A stretch of DNA of 64,000 bases from the NCBI GenBank assembly GCA_003665825.1, contig QPFY01000005.1:1426001-1490000 (forward strand), given 5' to 3'. The stretch is from Microbotryum silenes-acaulis (Eukaryota > Basidiomycota > Microbotryomycetes > Microbotryales > Microbotryaceae). The notes beneath the pieces were generated by a model that saw only the letters and a program-made list of their open reading frames with translations, did no database searches and was not told the DNA's origin. Made by a program: the position numbers and the translations under genes. Shown in pieces: positions 23,774-36,501 of this stretch. How positions within the stretch are numbered: position 1 is the first letter of the stretch; each line of letters opens with the position of its first letter.

Positions 23774-23963
23774 CGACTGGTATTGTGACGGGTCATTCGT
23801 ATTCGTGCGTGATGCCGAACGTGACAGCGCAAACGGGCTGCAGTGTGGCTTGGGATCCGGTGCGGCGGTCACGTGCGCGCACGATGGACGAGAGACAGAC
23901 GCGGTGACGTCGTTCTTGGCCTTCCCGTCATCCACTTCCGCTCCAACACCAGCACCACACAGC
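23774..23963. promoter_or_regulatory. Shared BTN1/COQ7 promoter gap
   Basis: Only 190 bases separate the two start codons, so the promoters must overlap. A GTCACGTGCGCGC box lies at about 23869-23881. Regulation by a common factor is inference. Confidence 0.5.
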
Positions 23964-24945
23964 ATGCCACCTCGCCCCCCTCTCCTTTGCACCCATCGAG
24001 CCCTTTCCTCGCCCACTTCATCCCCTTCCTTCCTGATTCGCCACTCCTCCTCTTCCTCCGCCCCCTCTTTCGTCCCCTTCTCCCGCACCTCTGCCGACAC
24101 CGAAATACCCTACGGTGATCCCACTCAAGCTTCCTCCGCCTACCTACCCCAACACCCATCCACCCAACCCTCCACCTCCACCTCCACCTCCACCCTCGAC
24201 CCCGCAGCGACGACTTCGACCCCTTCCACTTTGACCGATCGCCAGAGGCACGTACTGGAGCAGATCCTCAGGGTCGATCAGGCCGGGGAATTAGGCGCCA
24301 ATTGGATTTACAAGGGACAGCATGCGGTCCTCAAGAGGAAGAGGGATGGCAGGGTCGCGAATCTTGTCCAAGTCAGTCCTTGTTGGTGGCGTCACGTCTC
24401 ATCGGCGCGCTGACGAGACGAAAAACGCTGACTCGATCGCCCGCACTCCCCCTAAGGACATGTGGGACGGCGAAAAGAAGCACATCGCCACGTTCGACAA
24501 GTTGATCACCCAGCATGGCGTAAGGCCGACGGCCTTGTATCCCGTTTGGAAAGCCGCGGGATTCGCTTTAGGCGCTGGAACGGCCTTGTTGGGTAATCGC
24601 GCCGCGATGGCTTGTACGGAGGCGGTCGAGACCGTCATTGGGGAACATTATAATTCGTATGTTTATCGATTCCTGAACGGGTCTCTTGAGGTGGGACCTA
24701 CCTCAACTAATCGCGTGGATGTAAAACCCTTAAGACAACTCAAAGAACTCAACCTCGCCTTTCCCAACGACCACCCCTCCATCCCCTTACTCAAGCAACT
24801 CCTCCTCGAATTCCGAGACGATGAATTGGGTCACCTCGATACGGCGGTGGAGAACGAATCCCAACAGGCACCGGCTTACGCGTTACTGAGTGCCGCTATT
24901 GCCACTGGGTGTAGGCTCGCCATTGGGATTTCGGGAAAGGTCTGA
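23964..24945 (+). CDS. COQ7: 5-demethoxyubiquinone hydroxylase COQ7
   Basis: Three exons (23964-24371, 24457-24656, 24735-24945) give 272 residues. COQ7 is the mitochondrial di-iron hydroxylase of ubiquinone synthesis. Iron ligands are visible in [14 protein letters not shown] (Glu), DMWDGEKKH (Glu, His), [12 protein letters not shown] (Glu, Glu, His) and [12 protein letters not shown] (Glu, His). The N-terminal 90 residues are Ser/Thr/Pro-rich with Arg and no acidic residues at first ([16 protein letters not shown]), which fits a mitochondrial presequence. Translation must start after the BTN1 start on the other strand. Confidence 0.95.
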
Positions 24946-25091
24946 CGGAATGGTGTGTGTGTAGTCTTTCGTAAAAGTTCGTGGATGATTTGATTGCACG
25001 CATACCTTTTCACGTTTGTTTGGACCAGAAAACTGACTTTTGAACTAGGACACCCTCACACAAAGCTATCCACACCCTAACATCGACGCAC

Positions 25092-28000
25092 TCACAAACC
25101 CCTCCAATCGAAAGCCTCCTTCACCTCAACCTTCTCCCCCAACTTCAGCTCCCCCGAATTCTCCCCTACCAAAAACTCGTACTCCCCCTCTTCGACAGAC
25201 CAAGATCCTTTCTTCTCATCCCAATAACTGAACGCTTCCTTCGTCACTTCCACTTCCACTACCTCTTCCTCGCCCGGTTGAAGAAGGCAAGTTTTCGTAA
25301 AGCCGATCAATTCTTTTTTAGGTCGATCGACGCCACGAGAGCCGCCTACTGCGCGGACGTAGACTTGGACGACTGAACGACCTGGCACCGGACCGGTGTT
25401 GCGAACTTTGATGCTCAAAGTGCATTCGGCTTGGGAGGAGAGGGGTGTGCGGGAGAGGGAGGACAGGGAGAACGTGGTGTAGGAGAGGCCGAAACCGAAG
25501 GGGAAGAGAGGGACGATATTGTTCCCGTCGTAGTGCCTGTAACCCATGTAGATGCCCTGAGAGGGGGGGAGAAAGACGCGGTAGCGGCTTAGCTGGAGAA
25601 AGAATGTAATGGATTAAAGAGCCTGAGCTTACTTCGGTGTAATGCGCTGCCCCGGGCGTAGACGAAGTAATCCCGAACGAATCGAACGAAGGGTTGTCCT
25701 CCAGTTTGACACTGCGAGTTCCAATAAAAAACCTGTTGTTCAGCTTCCTGCACAGGGCTCCTGTGATGCAAAAGTATTGACACTCACGGGAACGTCATTG
25801 GCAACTTCCCACTCGGGTTGGCTTTACCAAACACGATGTCGGCCAACGCATTGCCCAATTCGTTACCGCCAAAGAACGCTTGCAGGACCGTTGAAGCTTG
25901 TTCGATCCAAGGCATCGAAACGGGACAGCCTGATTGAGTGACGATGATGGTCTTGGGGTTGGCGGCAAGGACGGCTTGGACGAGGGCGTCTTGGGCTCCG
26001 GGGAGGGCAATGGTTTTACGGTCGAAACCTTCGGATTCCCAGTCCTTGTTGGTGCCGACGACGACAATGGCAACTGAGACATGGGAAAGCGTGCACGAGG
26101 GCAATTATCAGAGGAATGTTACTTTCAATCATCATCGTGCGAACCTCTCCGCGACTCACCATCACTGGTCTTGGCGAGCTCGACCGCTTCTTGACGAGCG
26201 ACTTCTTCCGGTTGGTCAGGGTACAAACCGAGGCGGAAACCTGATCACAAGACCGATAGCGTAAAGGTCAGCGAAGGATAGCCCAGAGGTTTCATAGAAT
26301 GTATGAACTGACCAATCGCCTGCGGCATAGCCGAGAACGGGCCCGCCTCGGCGCTGGTCAGATCATTCGAATGCCTCAACTCGATCAAATACTCCCTCCC
26401 CTTCTCCAATTGGATCGTCGCGCTCTCCTCTTCCGATCCTCCGCCGAAAAAGATCTCGCCGCTCTTGCGCGTCTTGATGTTGTCGAGGACGACGCGGCCA
26501 TCGATGAGAACGGAGCCGAAGCCGAGGGTGCAGAGATCGATGAGGTAGGGGCCCGAGGTCTCGGGGGTGTAGGTGCAGGAGATCTGGAGAGACGAGCGGA
26601 ACGGTCAGTGAGGCTCGGATACGATCAGTCCTGTGTTCGTTCACCCACCCTCGTTCGAGGTGTAGCCCCCAACTTGGCGTAAACCGACCGATCATCGACG
26701 AGGATCCCCATCGAAGTATCGAGATTGCATTGATAGTCCGGTTTAGGGGCTTTGGCATCGTCAAACTTCGATTGGTACCAGTCGTCCAGGAAATTGTCCT
26801 TCCACGCCTCGAGCTTGCCATTCTTCATCAGAGGATCCAAGAGGGGAAGATAACGGAAGGTCGAACAACCGTTCGCAAATTCGACTTTGGCGCCAATTTC
26901 TTCAGCCGCGGAAGTGATGCCTTCGAGAGGGGAGACGGTGTAGGTCGAAGCGAGGGAAGCTGACCCACCACCACTCGCGACGGGAACCTTGGCGTTGGCA
27001 CCGATGACGGCGATCTTCTTCGCATGTTTGAGAGGAAGTAACGAGTCCGAGTTCTTGAGCAAGACGTGGGCCGAGATGGCGGCTTCACGCAGCAAAGTTC
27101 GCGACTCGGGGGTATCAACGAGTGATTCGGAACCGTTGAAAGGGATGCCTGATGCGATGGCGTGGTTGACGAGCTCGAGCACGTTGCGTACTCGTGCATC
27201 AATGTCGGATAGCGTGAGCTTACCAGCAGTCAACATGCGACCGATGGCAGCACCTCGCATCGTCGTAGGTCCGGGCATTTCGAGGTCCAAACCGGCGTTG
27301 ACGGCCGCGTCGGTCGAGTAAGTACCCGTCCAGTCCGACATAACGAGCCCGTCGAAACCCCATTCCTTGCGGAGAATGGCGTCGAGCAAATCCTTGGATT
27401 CTGACACATGGATCCCATTGACGCGGTTGTAGGACGACATGAACGTCAAAGGATGGGCATGCTTGACCGCGAGTCGGAAGGGCTCGAGATAGATCTCACG
27501 CAGTGCTCGGGCACCGACGACCGAATCGGACGAGAACCTCTCGAACTGTGTGATGTATTCTCCCAATAGTGAGTGCATCTCTTTGGAGTCGTGTTGAATA
27601 GAAGACTACACACCTCTTGGTCATTGGCGACAAAGTGTTTGACGCACGCGGCGACACCCGTCGATTGGACGCCTTCGACATAGTTTGCGGTCAGCATCCC
27701 ACTGAGGTGGGGGTCCTCGGCGAACGACTCGAAGCCACGACCGCCGAGGGGCGAGCGTTGCATGTTGCATGTCTTATATAACCGGGGGAGGCAGAGAGTC
27801 AATAACTGCGGGCGGCATTCTGTCTCTACCGGTGAACTGATGTCCAGCCGCGGGCCAAACTCACCGGTCCGAGCAAGACGTGAGCTCCTTTGGCGCGCGT
27901 TTCGTGACCGAGCGCGGCGCCGACCTTTCTCGCGAGCGGCTTGTCGAATGAGGCGCCGAGTCCGGTGCTGCAGGGGAAGCAGTTGGCCTGTCATGAAAAT

Positions 28001-28468
28001 GACGCGCAAGTATTGAGCTCGTTGATCTTGTCTCAGCTGGGTCGTGAAGTGAGTCATACCTTGACACCGTTGAAGAACTTGGTCCCCCTGACGCCGTTGG
28101 GCCCGTCCGAGACTCGGACCGATGGGATCCCGTGCCGTTGAACCTCGTTGAGGTGCCAAAAGTCTGTAATCGCCGGATCAGGGGTGAAAGACGATGCTTA
28201 TTAGCTGTCGTCACCCTAACCTGTAGGTTCAGGGTCAGACTACAGGGGCCTCAAGGCATGATGCAGCCGCGTGTCATGCTCCAAGGCGGAGGCAGTGAGG
28301 GAGCTCGTCATCGATCATCACTGTGTCGTCCAAGCGAAGGGCCGGGTGGGCAACACGAAGTTCATCGAGTCCAAACGCACCTTTCCCAGCGAGCAAGTTG
28401 GTCTTTTCCGTTACCGAAAGCTTGGCAAGCGTCGCATCGACGTCCAACTGCGTATAGTTGCGTGCCAT
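25092..28468 (-). CDS. GH3 beta-glucosidase with PA14 insert
   Basis: Ten exons (28381-28468, 28060-28163, 27865-27987, 27614-27772, 26649-27545, 26313-26583, 26160-26240, 25788-26073, 25633-25711, 25092-25556) give 850 residues, and every phase closes. It would hydrolyse terminal beta-D-glucose. The N-terminal GH3 barrel shows [35 protein letters not shown] and the nucleophile in [12 protein letters not shown]14-type domain follows (about [20 protein letters not shown] through [11 protein letters not shown]), then the second GH3 domain with [10 protein letters not shown] and [11 protein letters not shown], and a fibronectin-III end (GRSVVQVYV). There is no signal peptide, so an intracellular enzyme is likely, as in other PA14 GH3 enzymes of yeasts. 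Confidence 0.95.
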
Positions 28469-30470
28469 GGCGTGCTGAAGACGGATGTAGTAGAAGAGAG
28501 AGAAATCGAATAAACCGGCGTCACCGGCACGCCGGGATTGGCCCCATCAATTGCGGGGGGCGCTTCCCCAATCGTCGACACTTCCCGCGCGGAACTCGGC
28601 CGCCATTTTTGGCTCGGCGGGTGATAAACTCGCCCGCTGAAACCGAGCAACTCACCCGAAGGCCGGTCGACGTACCTCTAGCCGATGTACCGAGCTGCCG
28701 AGCTCGCCGAAGTTTCAACCCAAGACCCGAGTCTTGTTAAGCTTCAGGCAAACCGCATGGGTAGGTAAGCAGTCATTAGAATCGTGCCCCTGCTCCAGCT
28801 GTCTGCGCGCAATCGTCTCGATCAACCGGAACGAATCTGCAAGTGCTGCCCGAGACCGAAATTTCCGATGCTGCCAAGGTTTGAACAAGCAGCGGTACAC
28901 CTTTCTGGCCCACATGGATCTCACCCCATCCTGTGCACATCATCTACTTGAGCAGAAGCTAAATACCGTGGATGTCAGTGCGCCGAATCCGAATTTTGGG
29001 CGTCAGCAAGTGCTGCGCATTGATTTCGCTACAGTATGTGCACGTTGCTCATCAGGATGTCACAAGAACATACCACCGCTTCCTAACTACGTCCTAGTAA
29101 CTCACCCATCACATGTATTTATTACATAGCCATCTTCACTAGCTCTGGCCTCGCTTGAAGAAAATTCGGACTCGGTCGATGTTTGCTAGCAAGTGACCCA
29201 ACTTTCTACACAGAGACTGCATCCCTATATATACGAAACATTGCTGTCTGTTGAACTACATCTTGATGATCGGTGGAAGCTGTCAACGAACAAGTTTATT
29301 ACTTATTTCTTCTTTTAGAGGTCAAACTTGAGTGAACTGATCTGCAACGCACGTTGCGCGCGTACACATGCGCGCGCGAAACTTATGGATCCTCTTAGGT
29401 TGACCAAGCGAGCCGAGAGCGCCGAACAATTCGGTAAGAATCCAACCCGGGGCAGCCGGAGAATGACCCGTGATCAAAGCTTATTAACGCACCGCGGGGT
29501 GGCGACGAGTCCCTGAACCTCCAGTGCCCTCTATAAAGTCACTCTCACACACATATGGCCCGAGGATAGGCACTACCTCCTACTTAGCCGCAGGCGAATA
29601 ACCACCGCAAGACAAGGCTAGAGACTCTAACGACAAATCAAATCCACCCCTCATTCAATCTTGACTGCATTTCATTTCAAATTTTCTTCTCTGTCTATCC
29701 TCCTTCAGACATATCTATTTTCGTTTCCGTTGTCTAAACAAGGTCCAGGAACCCTTTCTTTCCTCACCATTCGCTTGAGACCAATCAAGCATGAGCCTTC
29801 CCGGTCCTGCGGTAGGCGCCAGCTGCGCGTTCCGAAGAGACTTCATGATCCTTATTGGCGGCCTCTTTCGCCTGCGCGTGAGCCGGATTCTTGTTGTTGT
29901 CAGTGACTGTTGAATGCCAAGTAACCAAACCCGTCAGCCGGTATAAAAGGTTTAGTGGGGAATTGTGGGATTGAACTCATTCTCATGGCGATCGGTGCTC
30001 GACAAGTCAATATTCAGCTCGGCGTCCAAACGCTCGACAGGGGAGGCGATGACCCGCCTAGGACTGAGTCGGACTGTCGGCGAGGGCGTGGTCTGGCGTG
30101 TCATCTGCCGCACATCAGGCAAGGAAACTACATCAGGCCCATGCAATATGCACAAAAGGTTTGCCGGAGGACCTGTCCCTCTAAGCGCGAGCCTCGACGG
30201 TGCAGACAACCGCACACAGATCACCTTCACCCAGGCGTGGGATATCCTTGTGCAAGTCGCCCAGGGTGCTCATCGACGGTCACGGGGAGTTGCGTGGGAT
30301 ATCCTTTGGCGTACTTGTGACCGGTAAAAAGCCCCTCTCGGACCTCCGCATAAAATCGACTGTAATCGGGCAGGTCGAGAATGTTCTCCGGGTCCAAGTG
30401 GGAACAGGCGAAATCACCCCGGCCTCCAGCACCCGCTCGCCCCCTGTGACTCCATCTTTCCAATGTCTGC
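28469..30470. other. Gene-poor intergenic stretch
   Basis: No convincing gene. It includes the GH3 promoter, and AT-richer DNA at 29090-29330 and 29640-29760. At about 30235-30310 a short stretch with GGATATCC and GCGTGGGATATCCT is repeated within 65 bases. A minus-strand frame at about 30250-30430 (NILDLPDYSRFYAEVREGLF and following) looks protein-like but could not be joined to other exons or recognised. Confidence 0.45.
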
Positions 30471-30493
30471 ACACACCCGTGTCCGCCCAATCA

Positions 30494-30770
30494 TCAGACG
30501 CTGGAGCACACAAAAGCAAACATATACATCACCACCTACATCCTGGGTGTGATCAACTGGTGGTGGATGAAGACCACCTGCGGCAAGTTCGCCGTGAGTA
30601 GGTTTGGCGTGTTGAATGCGATCGCTGGCCGGGCCGGTGAGGGTGAGAAAGGGGAAGGAGTCAGGTCTCTGTCTTCTTTGCAAAGGATTCAACTTACATT
30701 AACTGTTTCCCAATTTCCATGCCGTTGCCCCATGTTCAGAAAAAGAAGGATCGCAACTTGGACATGCCCT
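30494..30770 (+). CDS. Cryptic 3' end of an unrecognised membrane-protein gene
   Basis: A plus-strand frame reads TLEHTKANIYITTYILGVIN then WWWMKTTCGKFA up to a GTGAGT donor at 30595. After a GT..TTCAG intron (30595-30741, with a TTACATTAAC branch region) the frame continues KKKDRNLDMP and stops at about 30770. The phase matches and the hydrophobic, Trp-rich segment followed by a lysine-rich tail looks like the end of a membrane protein. Upstream exons were not found, so it may be a gene remnant or a gene whose 5' exons I cannot see. Confidence 0.35.
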
Positions 30771-31955
30771 GAGTGGCAACTTTGCCTCGGACTCGGACGT
30801 CATGAGCAACTTATAGTGCTCCGGCCGCTGCCTTTCCGGAGGCAAGCTTATGCTCGAGACCGTCTGAACACACAAAGTGTACCCCAAGTCAGCCTCTATA
30901 ATTGTACCCCGAGTCAGCCTCTTTAATAACATCTAGTAGTAGGTGGGCTGGCCCTCTAGGTCGCTTCGCCGATGGACCACGCGAATCACTGCAGTGACAG
31001 CAGCACGCCATTTGGCATTCCTCGAAATCAAGCGTTGTAGGCCTGGGGACCAGGATGTCATTGGCTGTGCTTCGCTTGAAGATGTAGCCACTCTCGCATG
31101 CTGGACAACGCCCAGCGCCTGAAGACAATAGAACACCCAAAACCAATTCTGTAGTCTTTGATCGCCGACGAGAGTAGCCCTGCAAGTTGTGAGCCTGACA
31201 GAGAATCTGCAGTTGTTCACACTGCACGAAGGTTGACGTTGGACAAGACGAGCTGTCGCAACGAGCACCTGATCACTACTAGATCCTCGTCAAGCGAATG
31301 CGAGGAACCAGATCTGTTCAGTCCATGATAAGTGTACTGTACTCGTTCGCCATGTTGGCAAGAGCGACTGCCTCTTGTCAAGCCAAGCTCCCAGATGCTG
31401 TCCAATGAGTCGCAATGACTCGGCGTCGGGAGGCACGACTAAGACACGTGAACTGGGAGAGATCGACATCGCCGCAGGGGTGGGGAACACAAATGCCACT
31501 TGTTACCAATGACTGATTTGTCGGACCGACTGAGCACCGTTCGTGACTGATTAACTACTCCCCGAGGAAGGTTGTACCATGAGCTACTGAGATGTTGATG
31601 TTCGTACACAGCTATCAGACGGAGCCGAAGGCATGCTTCCGCGCCGTTCCGCGCCGTTTCACGCCGGTCCTGTGCCGGCTTGTGCCGGCTGGCTGCCGGC
31701 TGCTGGCCTTGCGCACGGGCCTGTGCGGGAGCCGCCCCCCGCCAACGAGAATTACTAATGTTGAGATCGTCATCAATTTCCCCAGCTCGCGCCCCCCCCC
31801 AATTTTCGTTGAACAAACCTTCAGCTCTAGAGAGCTTCAGGGATAGTCTCCCAACTGAGAAAAATGAAGGTAACTCCCCAGCGAACCCAAAGTTGAATTT
31901 CTTCATTAACCCGAGCTTTGCAGTTGTTAGCTGGGGCGCGAGCGAGTTTCATTTC
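30771..31955. other. Intergenic, no gene seen
   Basis: About 1.2 kb. It contains a GCCGGC-rich run (31650-31735) with CGCCGTTCCGCGCCGTTTC and TGTGCCGGC repeats, and a C10 run ending at 31800. Open frames are short and biased. Confidence 0.5.
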
Positions 31956-34099
31956 ATGTCGATCCCTCTCACGGCCGGCGCGCGCATCTCCCGCATCTCC
32001 CGCATCGCCATTTCGTTCGTTGCCTTCCACGCCTCTGTCTCAGTCGTCGCAGCCCCGACGACACAGCGAACGATGGACGTGGCCGTACCTTTGGTCGACA
32101 CCTTGGTCGCTCCGTTGGCTTTGGCGCCTTCCTTATTGAACACGACCGCTTTGGTCGCTTTGAAAGAAGGTCAGTCGTCCATGACCCATCCAAGGCGATT
32201 CGCGTTGTCGTTCCCGATCGGGCTCGAGGCTCGGCCAGGGGGAGGGGAGGGGCGAAAGGGGGTCGGGTCGTTACATGAGAGGAAGAAGGGGCGGAATTGC
32301 TGACGAGCTTCCATCCGTGTTTTAAAAAGAAATCAACCCGGAGACATGTGAATTGTTGGGGCCGTTCGCCTTGGTTGTTCAGGTGAGTTGGGGGGGCAAG
32401 TGTTTGTAGAAGGCGGGGGGAAGGGATGACGACGGATGATGTGAACACCGCCGGCGACGCACGTTACCCCGCCTGACGCCAAAAGAGAGGGGCCAGGGGA
32501 CACGGATCAGAGACAAGACTGACTCACTCTATTGAATTGCATCCGTTCACTTCCCACAGGCCATCATGGGCGTCGTCGTGGTCGGGTCGTTGTTGCTCAA
32601 GCGAGCGCACGAGAAGCCACGACGAAGGTGGAAGGTCTGGCTCGGCGACGTCGGCAAGCAGATCGTAGGACAGGCGTTTGTACATTCGTCCAATGTCGCT
32701 ATAAGTGGTCAGTACATTCTAGAACGGCGGAACGTGGGGGGGGGGGGGGGGGGGATTGGAATTCCTCCGCTGACTCGTCAACTCTGGCGGATCTGCGCTC
32801 AGACTTGATCGCTCGCCACAAACTCGATAACCCTTGTTCGCTCTACGCGCTCAACATCTTCATCGACACGACCTTGGGCGTCTTGATCGTCTATAGCTTC
32901 CTGAGGATCTCGACCCATATCCTCAAGCAGTATTCGCCGACGTACAAGACGGGCTATTACGGGAACCCATTCCAATTCACGTTTTGGGCTCGGCAGGTTA
33001 GTCCCAGAGCCCAGCCCAGCCTAAGGGACGTCATAGTGGCTGATGATGAATCGGGTTATGGATCGCCCAGGCCGCCGTCTACGTCGGTTGCCTCACAGCG
33101 ATGAAGATCGTCGTCCTCCTTCTCTTTTGGGCCTTCCCGACCCTCTTTGTCTTCGCCAACTGGTGCCTCTCCTGGCTCGAATCCGACGAAGCCCAAGTCA
33201 TCGCCGTCATGCTCATCTTCCCCATCATCATGAACCTCTTTCAGTTTCTGATAACGGATTCAATTTTGAGGAGTAAGGAAGTGCCTTTGGCCACTGGTGG
33301 TGGCGGTGGGGAAGGTCACGAAGGAAACGGGGAGGATGAGGAGAGGGGTTTCTTGGAGGATCATGACGGGGATCGTGACGAGGAGGAAGAGGACGCCAAG
33401 CATCTTGCGGGGAGAGGGATACTCCATGCTGCGGGTGCATGCGATAGTGGCTATGATACGGTCACGACTTTGACGTCCTCGATGGGGAGGACTCCACCAC
33501 CCCTCGGACTACAAACCGACGGATTAGGTCGGAATCGGAGAGGATCTTTCGTAGGCGGCAACTCTGCTTCGCCTCATCAACAACTTGGATCGGGATTGGA
33601 AAGGAGGCTCAGTCCTTCGATCGCTTATCCACCTTCGATGACGTCGTCGGCCAAGAGGATCGTGGTACCGGTAAGGATCGAAACGAATAGTCAAGGTGTT
33701 TCGCCGATAGCGAGGACGGGGACGCCGGCAAGTTCTTTGATACCTCCTACGACGACGGCAGTGGGGATGGAGAACCCGAAGGAAGAGGAAGAGGATGATT
33801 GGGGGGACAACTTTTCCATTTCTAGCGAGGAGGGCGAAGTGGGTGGGAACGCGAAGACGGAGAAGGAGGGTCAGAATCAGAATCAGGACCAGGAACTTGG
33901 TCGAGGATCGTTAGAACGAGCGATCAATGATCTGTTGGCGAATGATCAAGAGGAGGAGGGGGGGCATACGAAGGTGTGGAACGAGAAGCTAGCGAGTCCC
34001 GGTGGGATGAGGGGGCTGGATCGGATACGGACGACGACGATTGACCCTTTGGCGGTGGGGGAGGAGGATGAGGAGGCCGCGGAGGGATGGGGTTTGTGA
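31956..34099 (+). CDS. STIMATE/TMEM110-family vacuolar or ER membrane protein
   Basis: Five exons (31956-32169, 32330-32382, 32560-32707, 32803-32996, 33071-34099) give 545 residues. The STIMATE (TMEM110, yeast YPL162C-like) domain covers CELLGPFALVVQAIMGVVVV, WKVWLGDVGKQIVGQAFVHS, NPCSLYALNIFIDTTLGV and FQFTFWARQAAVYVG, with about five membrane helices ending near LIFPIIMNLFQFL. The C-terminal 270 residues are disordered, acidic and Ser/Thr-rich. Animal STIMATE works at ER-plasma membrane contacts and the yeast protein is vacuolar; which site applies here is unknown. Intron 3 contains a run of 19 G. Confidence 0.9.
32736..32754. repeat. Run of 19 G inside an intron
   Basis: A homopolymer within intron 3 (32708-32802) of the STIMATE-family gene. 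On the sense strand it could form a quadruplex in the pre-mRNA and affect splicing. The exact length may be a sequencing estimate. Confidence 0.95.
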
Positions 34100-34484
34100 T
34101 CGGATTAATCGGAGTTCAATTGGCGTGCGTATTCTTTCTGTCGGTTTGTTGTATCCTTCATGTCGATATCGTTCGGGGAAGTGGTTGCCAGACCCTTCGT
34201 TTCGCTCGTTCCACCGTGCTCTTTTAGCGTCTTTAGCGTACTACTACTGCATCTTCAGTTCTTTCGATCTCTTTACACTGTATACAACGTGAGAAGGGAA
34301 CGTCTCGAGCTCTCATGAGTAAGGGTCTAAGCAGATGTTGATGCCGAAAATTGGGGAGAAAGAGCGCCTTCCTCCCGATTGGTAGTTGATTTCAAAACTA
34401 CTACCCAAGAGGGGTACACAACCCTTTCCCTCGTCCAACTTCAAAAGAGGCAAGACGTTTTTCGATCGGAGCTCTTCCAACGGT

Positions 34485-35081
34485 TTAACGGCTGGCAAAG
34501 TACTCCAACAAGACGTTGAGGGACTCGGACTCGACGCCGTAATCCTTGACGACGACGCACGAGCAGCCGACGACCTTGCGAGCGACACCTTCCTTGTCGA
34601 GCTTGCACAGACCGGCCCACTCGCCCAACAACTTGGGGTCCGAGACCTTGATCAAGTTGATCTTGTGTTCGGCGCAGAGGGCCTCGATCAATTGAACGTA
34701 CGAGGGCTCGTTGCACGACTCGTTGAGGACCTGGTGAATGGAGGGAATGAACTCGGGGTTAATTAGACTTGCCTTCCCGACGTGTTAGCTAGTTTGGCGG
34801 CAACTCACGCAAAGGTGGGCTTGACGCTTGTCAAGGGCCTTGGCGCACTCGCGGAGACCGCGCGCGAGACCATCGTGGATCATGGCCTTCTTCAACACGT
34901 CCTGAGTGGATTGAAGAGGGAGCTCTCTGATCAGCCTTGAATCTTTCTTGGGCCGCAGCTCCGTCGTACTCACTTGCAGGGCATCCTCGACGGACATCTT
35001 GCCCTTGGGGGCTTCGGCCTCGGCGACCTGAACCTCCTCGACATCGGCGACAATGGGGGTCTCGCTTCCGTTATCACTCAT
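34485..35081 (-). CDS. RPS12: Small-subunit ribosomal protein eS12
   Basis: Three exons (34974-35081, 34809-34901, 34485-34730) give 148 residues, close to the 132-143 of other eukaryotes. It is a 40S subunit protein of the L7Ae fold. Conserved parts are [55 protein letters not shown] and [13 protein letters not shown]. The N-terminal 30 residues are the usual acidic variable part. The intron-rich 5' end is common for fungal ribosomal genes. Confidence 0.97.
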
Positions 35082-36501
35082 GATTATTAACTGCAGCATC
35101 AAGGAACAGAAAAAGTGATTAGTTCCGGATGCTTCGAACGCGTGGATGAAGTCATGAGGGTGGGCGAGGGGACGAGCATGCGGTGGGCGTCAAGGCTAGC
35201 TTTGCTAATTGAATATTGAATGTATGCGGCAGGCGTGGGCGGGTGCGCGGTCGCAGTTGGCTGGGTCGTATGCGCACCGTGCTAGGCGGGCGTAGCAGCC
35301 GAACGAAACTCCCAGGTCCAAAGTCGATACCAAGTCGCTGTCTTCAAGGTCTTGACACGGTTGGCCTGACTGCACGTCGAGCGGGAGGGGTGGTGGGTGG
35401 TGGGCGTTTTTTCCCACGCTGCGAGTCGTGCGCGAGGCGGAGCGGAGCTGAGAGGTGTCGACACCGGACCGTCCTTGAAGTGGTCGAGCCGATAGTCGCT
35501 GGTCGAGGTGGTCGAGAATACATCGTAGGGTAGCTTGAGCGTACTCACACTTGAATGAAGCTGTCCTAAGCGATATGAAAAGAAGCAGAAGCCCAAAAGA
35601 GGCCAGGCGCCGTTCGCAGGCCTTCTTCTGCGCGCGCGCGCTCTGGCGGAAAAAATCTCGAGCCCACATTGAAGGCGCACCGCGTGCGCCGGGCGGGTAA
35701 GGGAGACTGCAATTCGGCATTATGATCTGGGCACGGCTGAGCTAATCGAAGCGCCGAGTGCGGACGCCCGCGAGCGGATCCAGGGAGGAGCTGGGAGAAG
35801 CTGGGAGACACTTGGGCAACAGTGCGCAACTCAGTCCAGCTCAGTGCGGTGCGTCATTGTGTGGGCCGCCCGGTGTTCCCCCCCACCTACACACTTGCCT
35901 GAGCCTCCAGCTAGTACCATCGCTCTCGTCGGGTCAAGGCCATTAATTCTGTTCAAGAGAAACCTGTGTGAGTTCCTGTTTGGAGCTCCACCAGATACCG
36001 GCGCCACCACCTTGTATTCCATACGCCAAGCCATCGTCGTTGTCTATGTCGCCTGTCGCCGTCCCACACGTGCATCGTTTGCGTCCACACCGGGGCAATG
36101 CACATCGTCATGCAACTCCCATCGACCGGGGATCGACCTTGTCCAGCAAACACCGGCATTTTCACACCATTTGCATATGGATGCAGTGGCACCTGCTGTG
36201 TTGCCTAGCCGGAGTCGCACAGATCTCTCCGTCGGAAGACGATTCGAGCGTGAAAGTCGACGACTGACTGTACGCCCAATCCGAGCCCACTCCTCGGTGA
36301 ATCTGGGGCGACTTCCGACACCTACTTTCGACTCCCAGAGATGTGCTCCTTTCCAAAGGGTTTTCGAACCTTGTTACTGAACCGATCCCTCCTTTCCTAC
36401 ATGCAGAGCGATCAGTCGTCGTTTGTCCGCGCCAGCTCCGATCCCAACCCGCCGTGGGTGTGCTCGTGCTCTCAAGCCCCAGTCCGCCCCCAGTACAAAT
36501 C
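35082..36501. other. Divergent intergenic region, eS12 / CDS1
   Basis: 1.4 kb between two divergent genes, holding both promoters. No gene seen. A GCGCGCGCGC run lies at about 35632-35640. Confidence 0.55.

Noticed and set aside
27446..28159. 237-codon minus-strand frame over GH3 exons 2-5
   Set aside because: It includes introns; the GH3 protein is only continuous after splicing.
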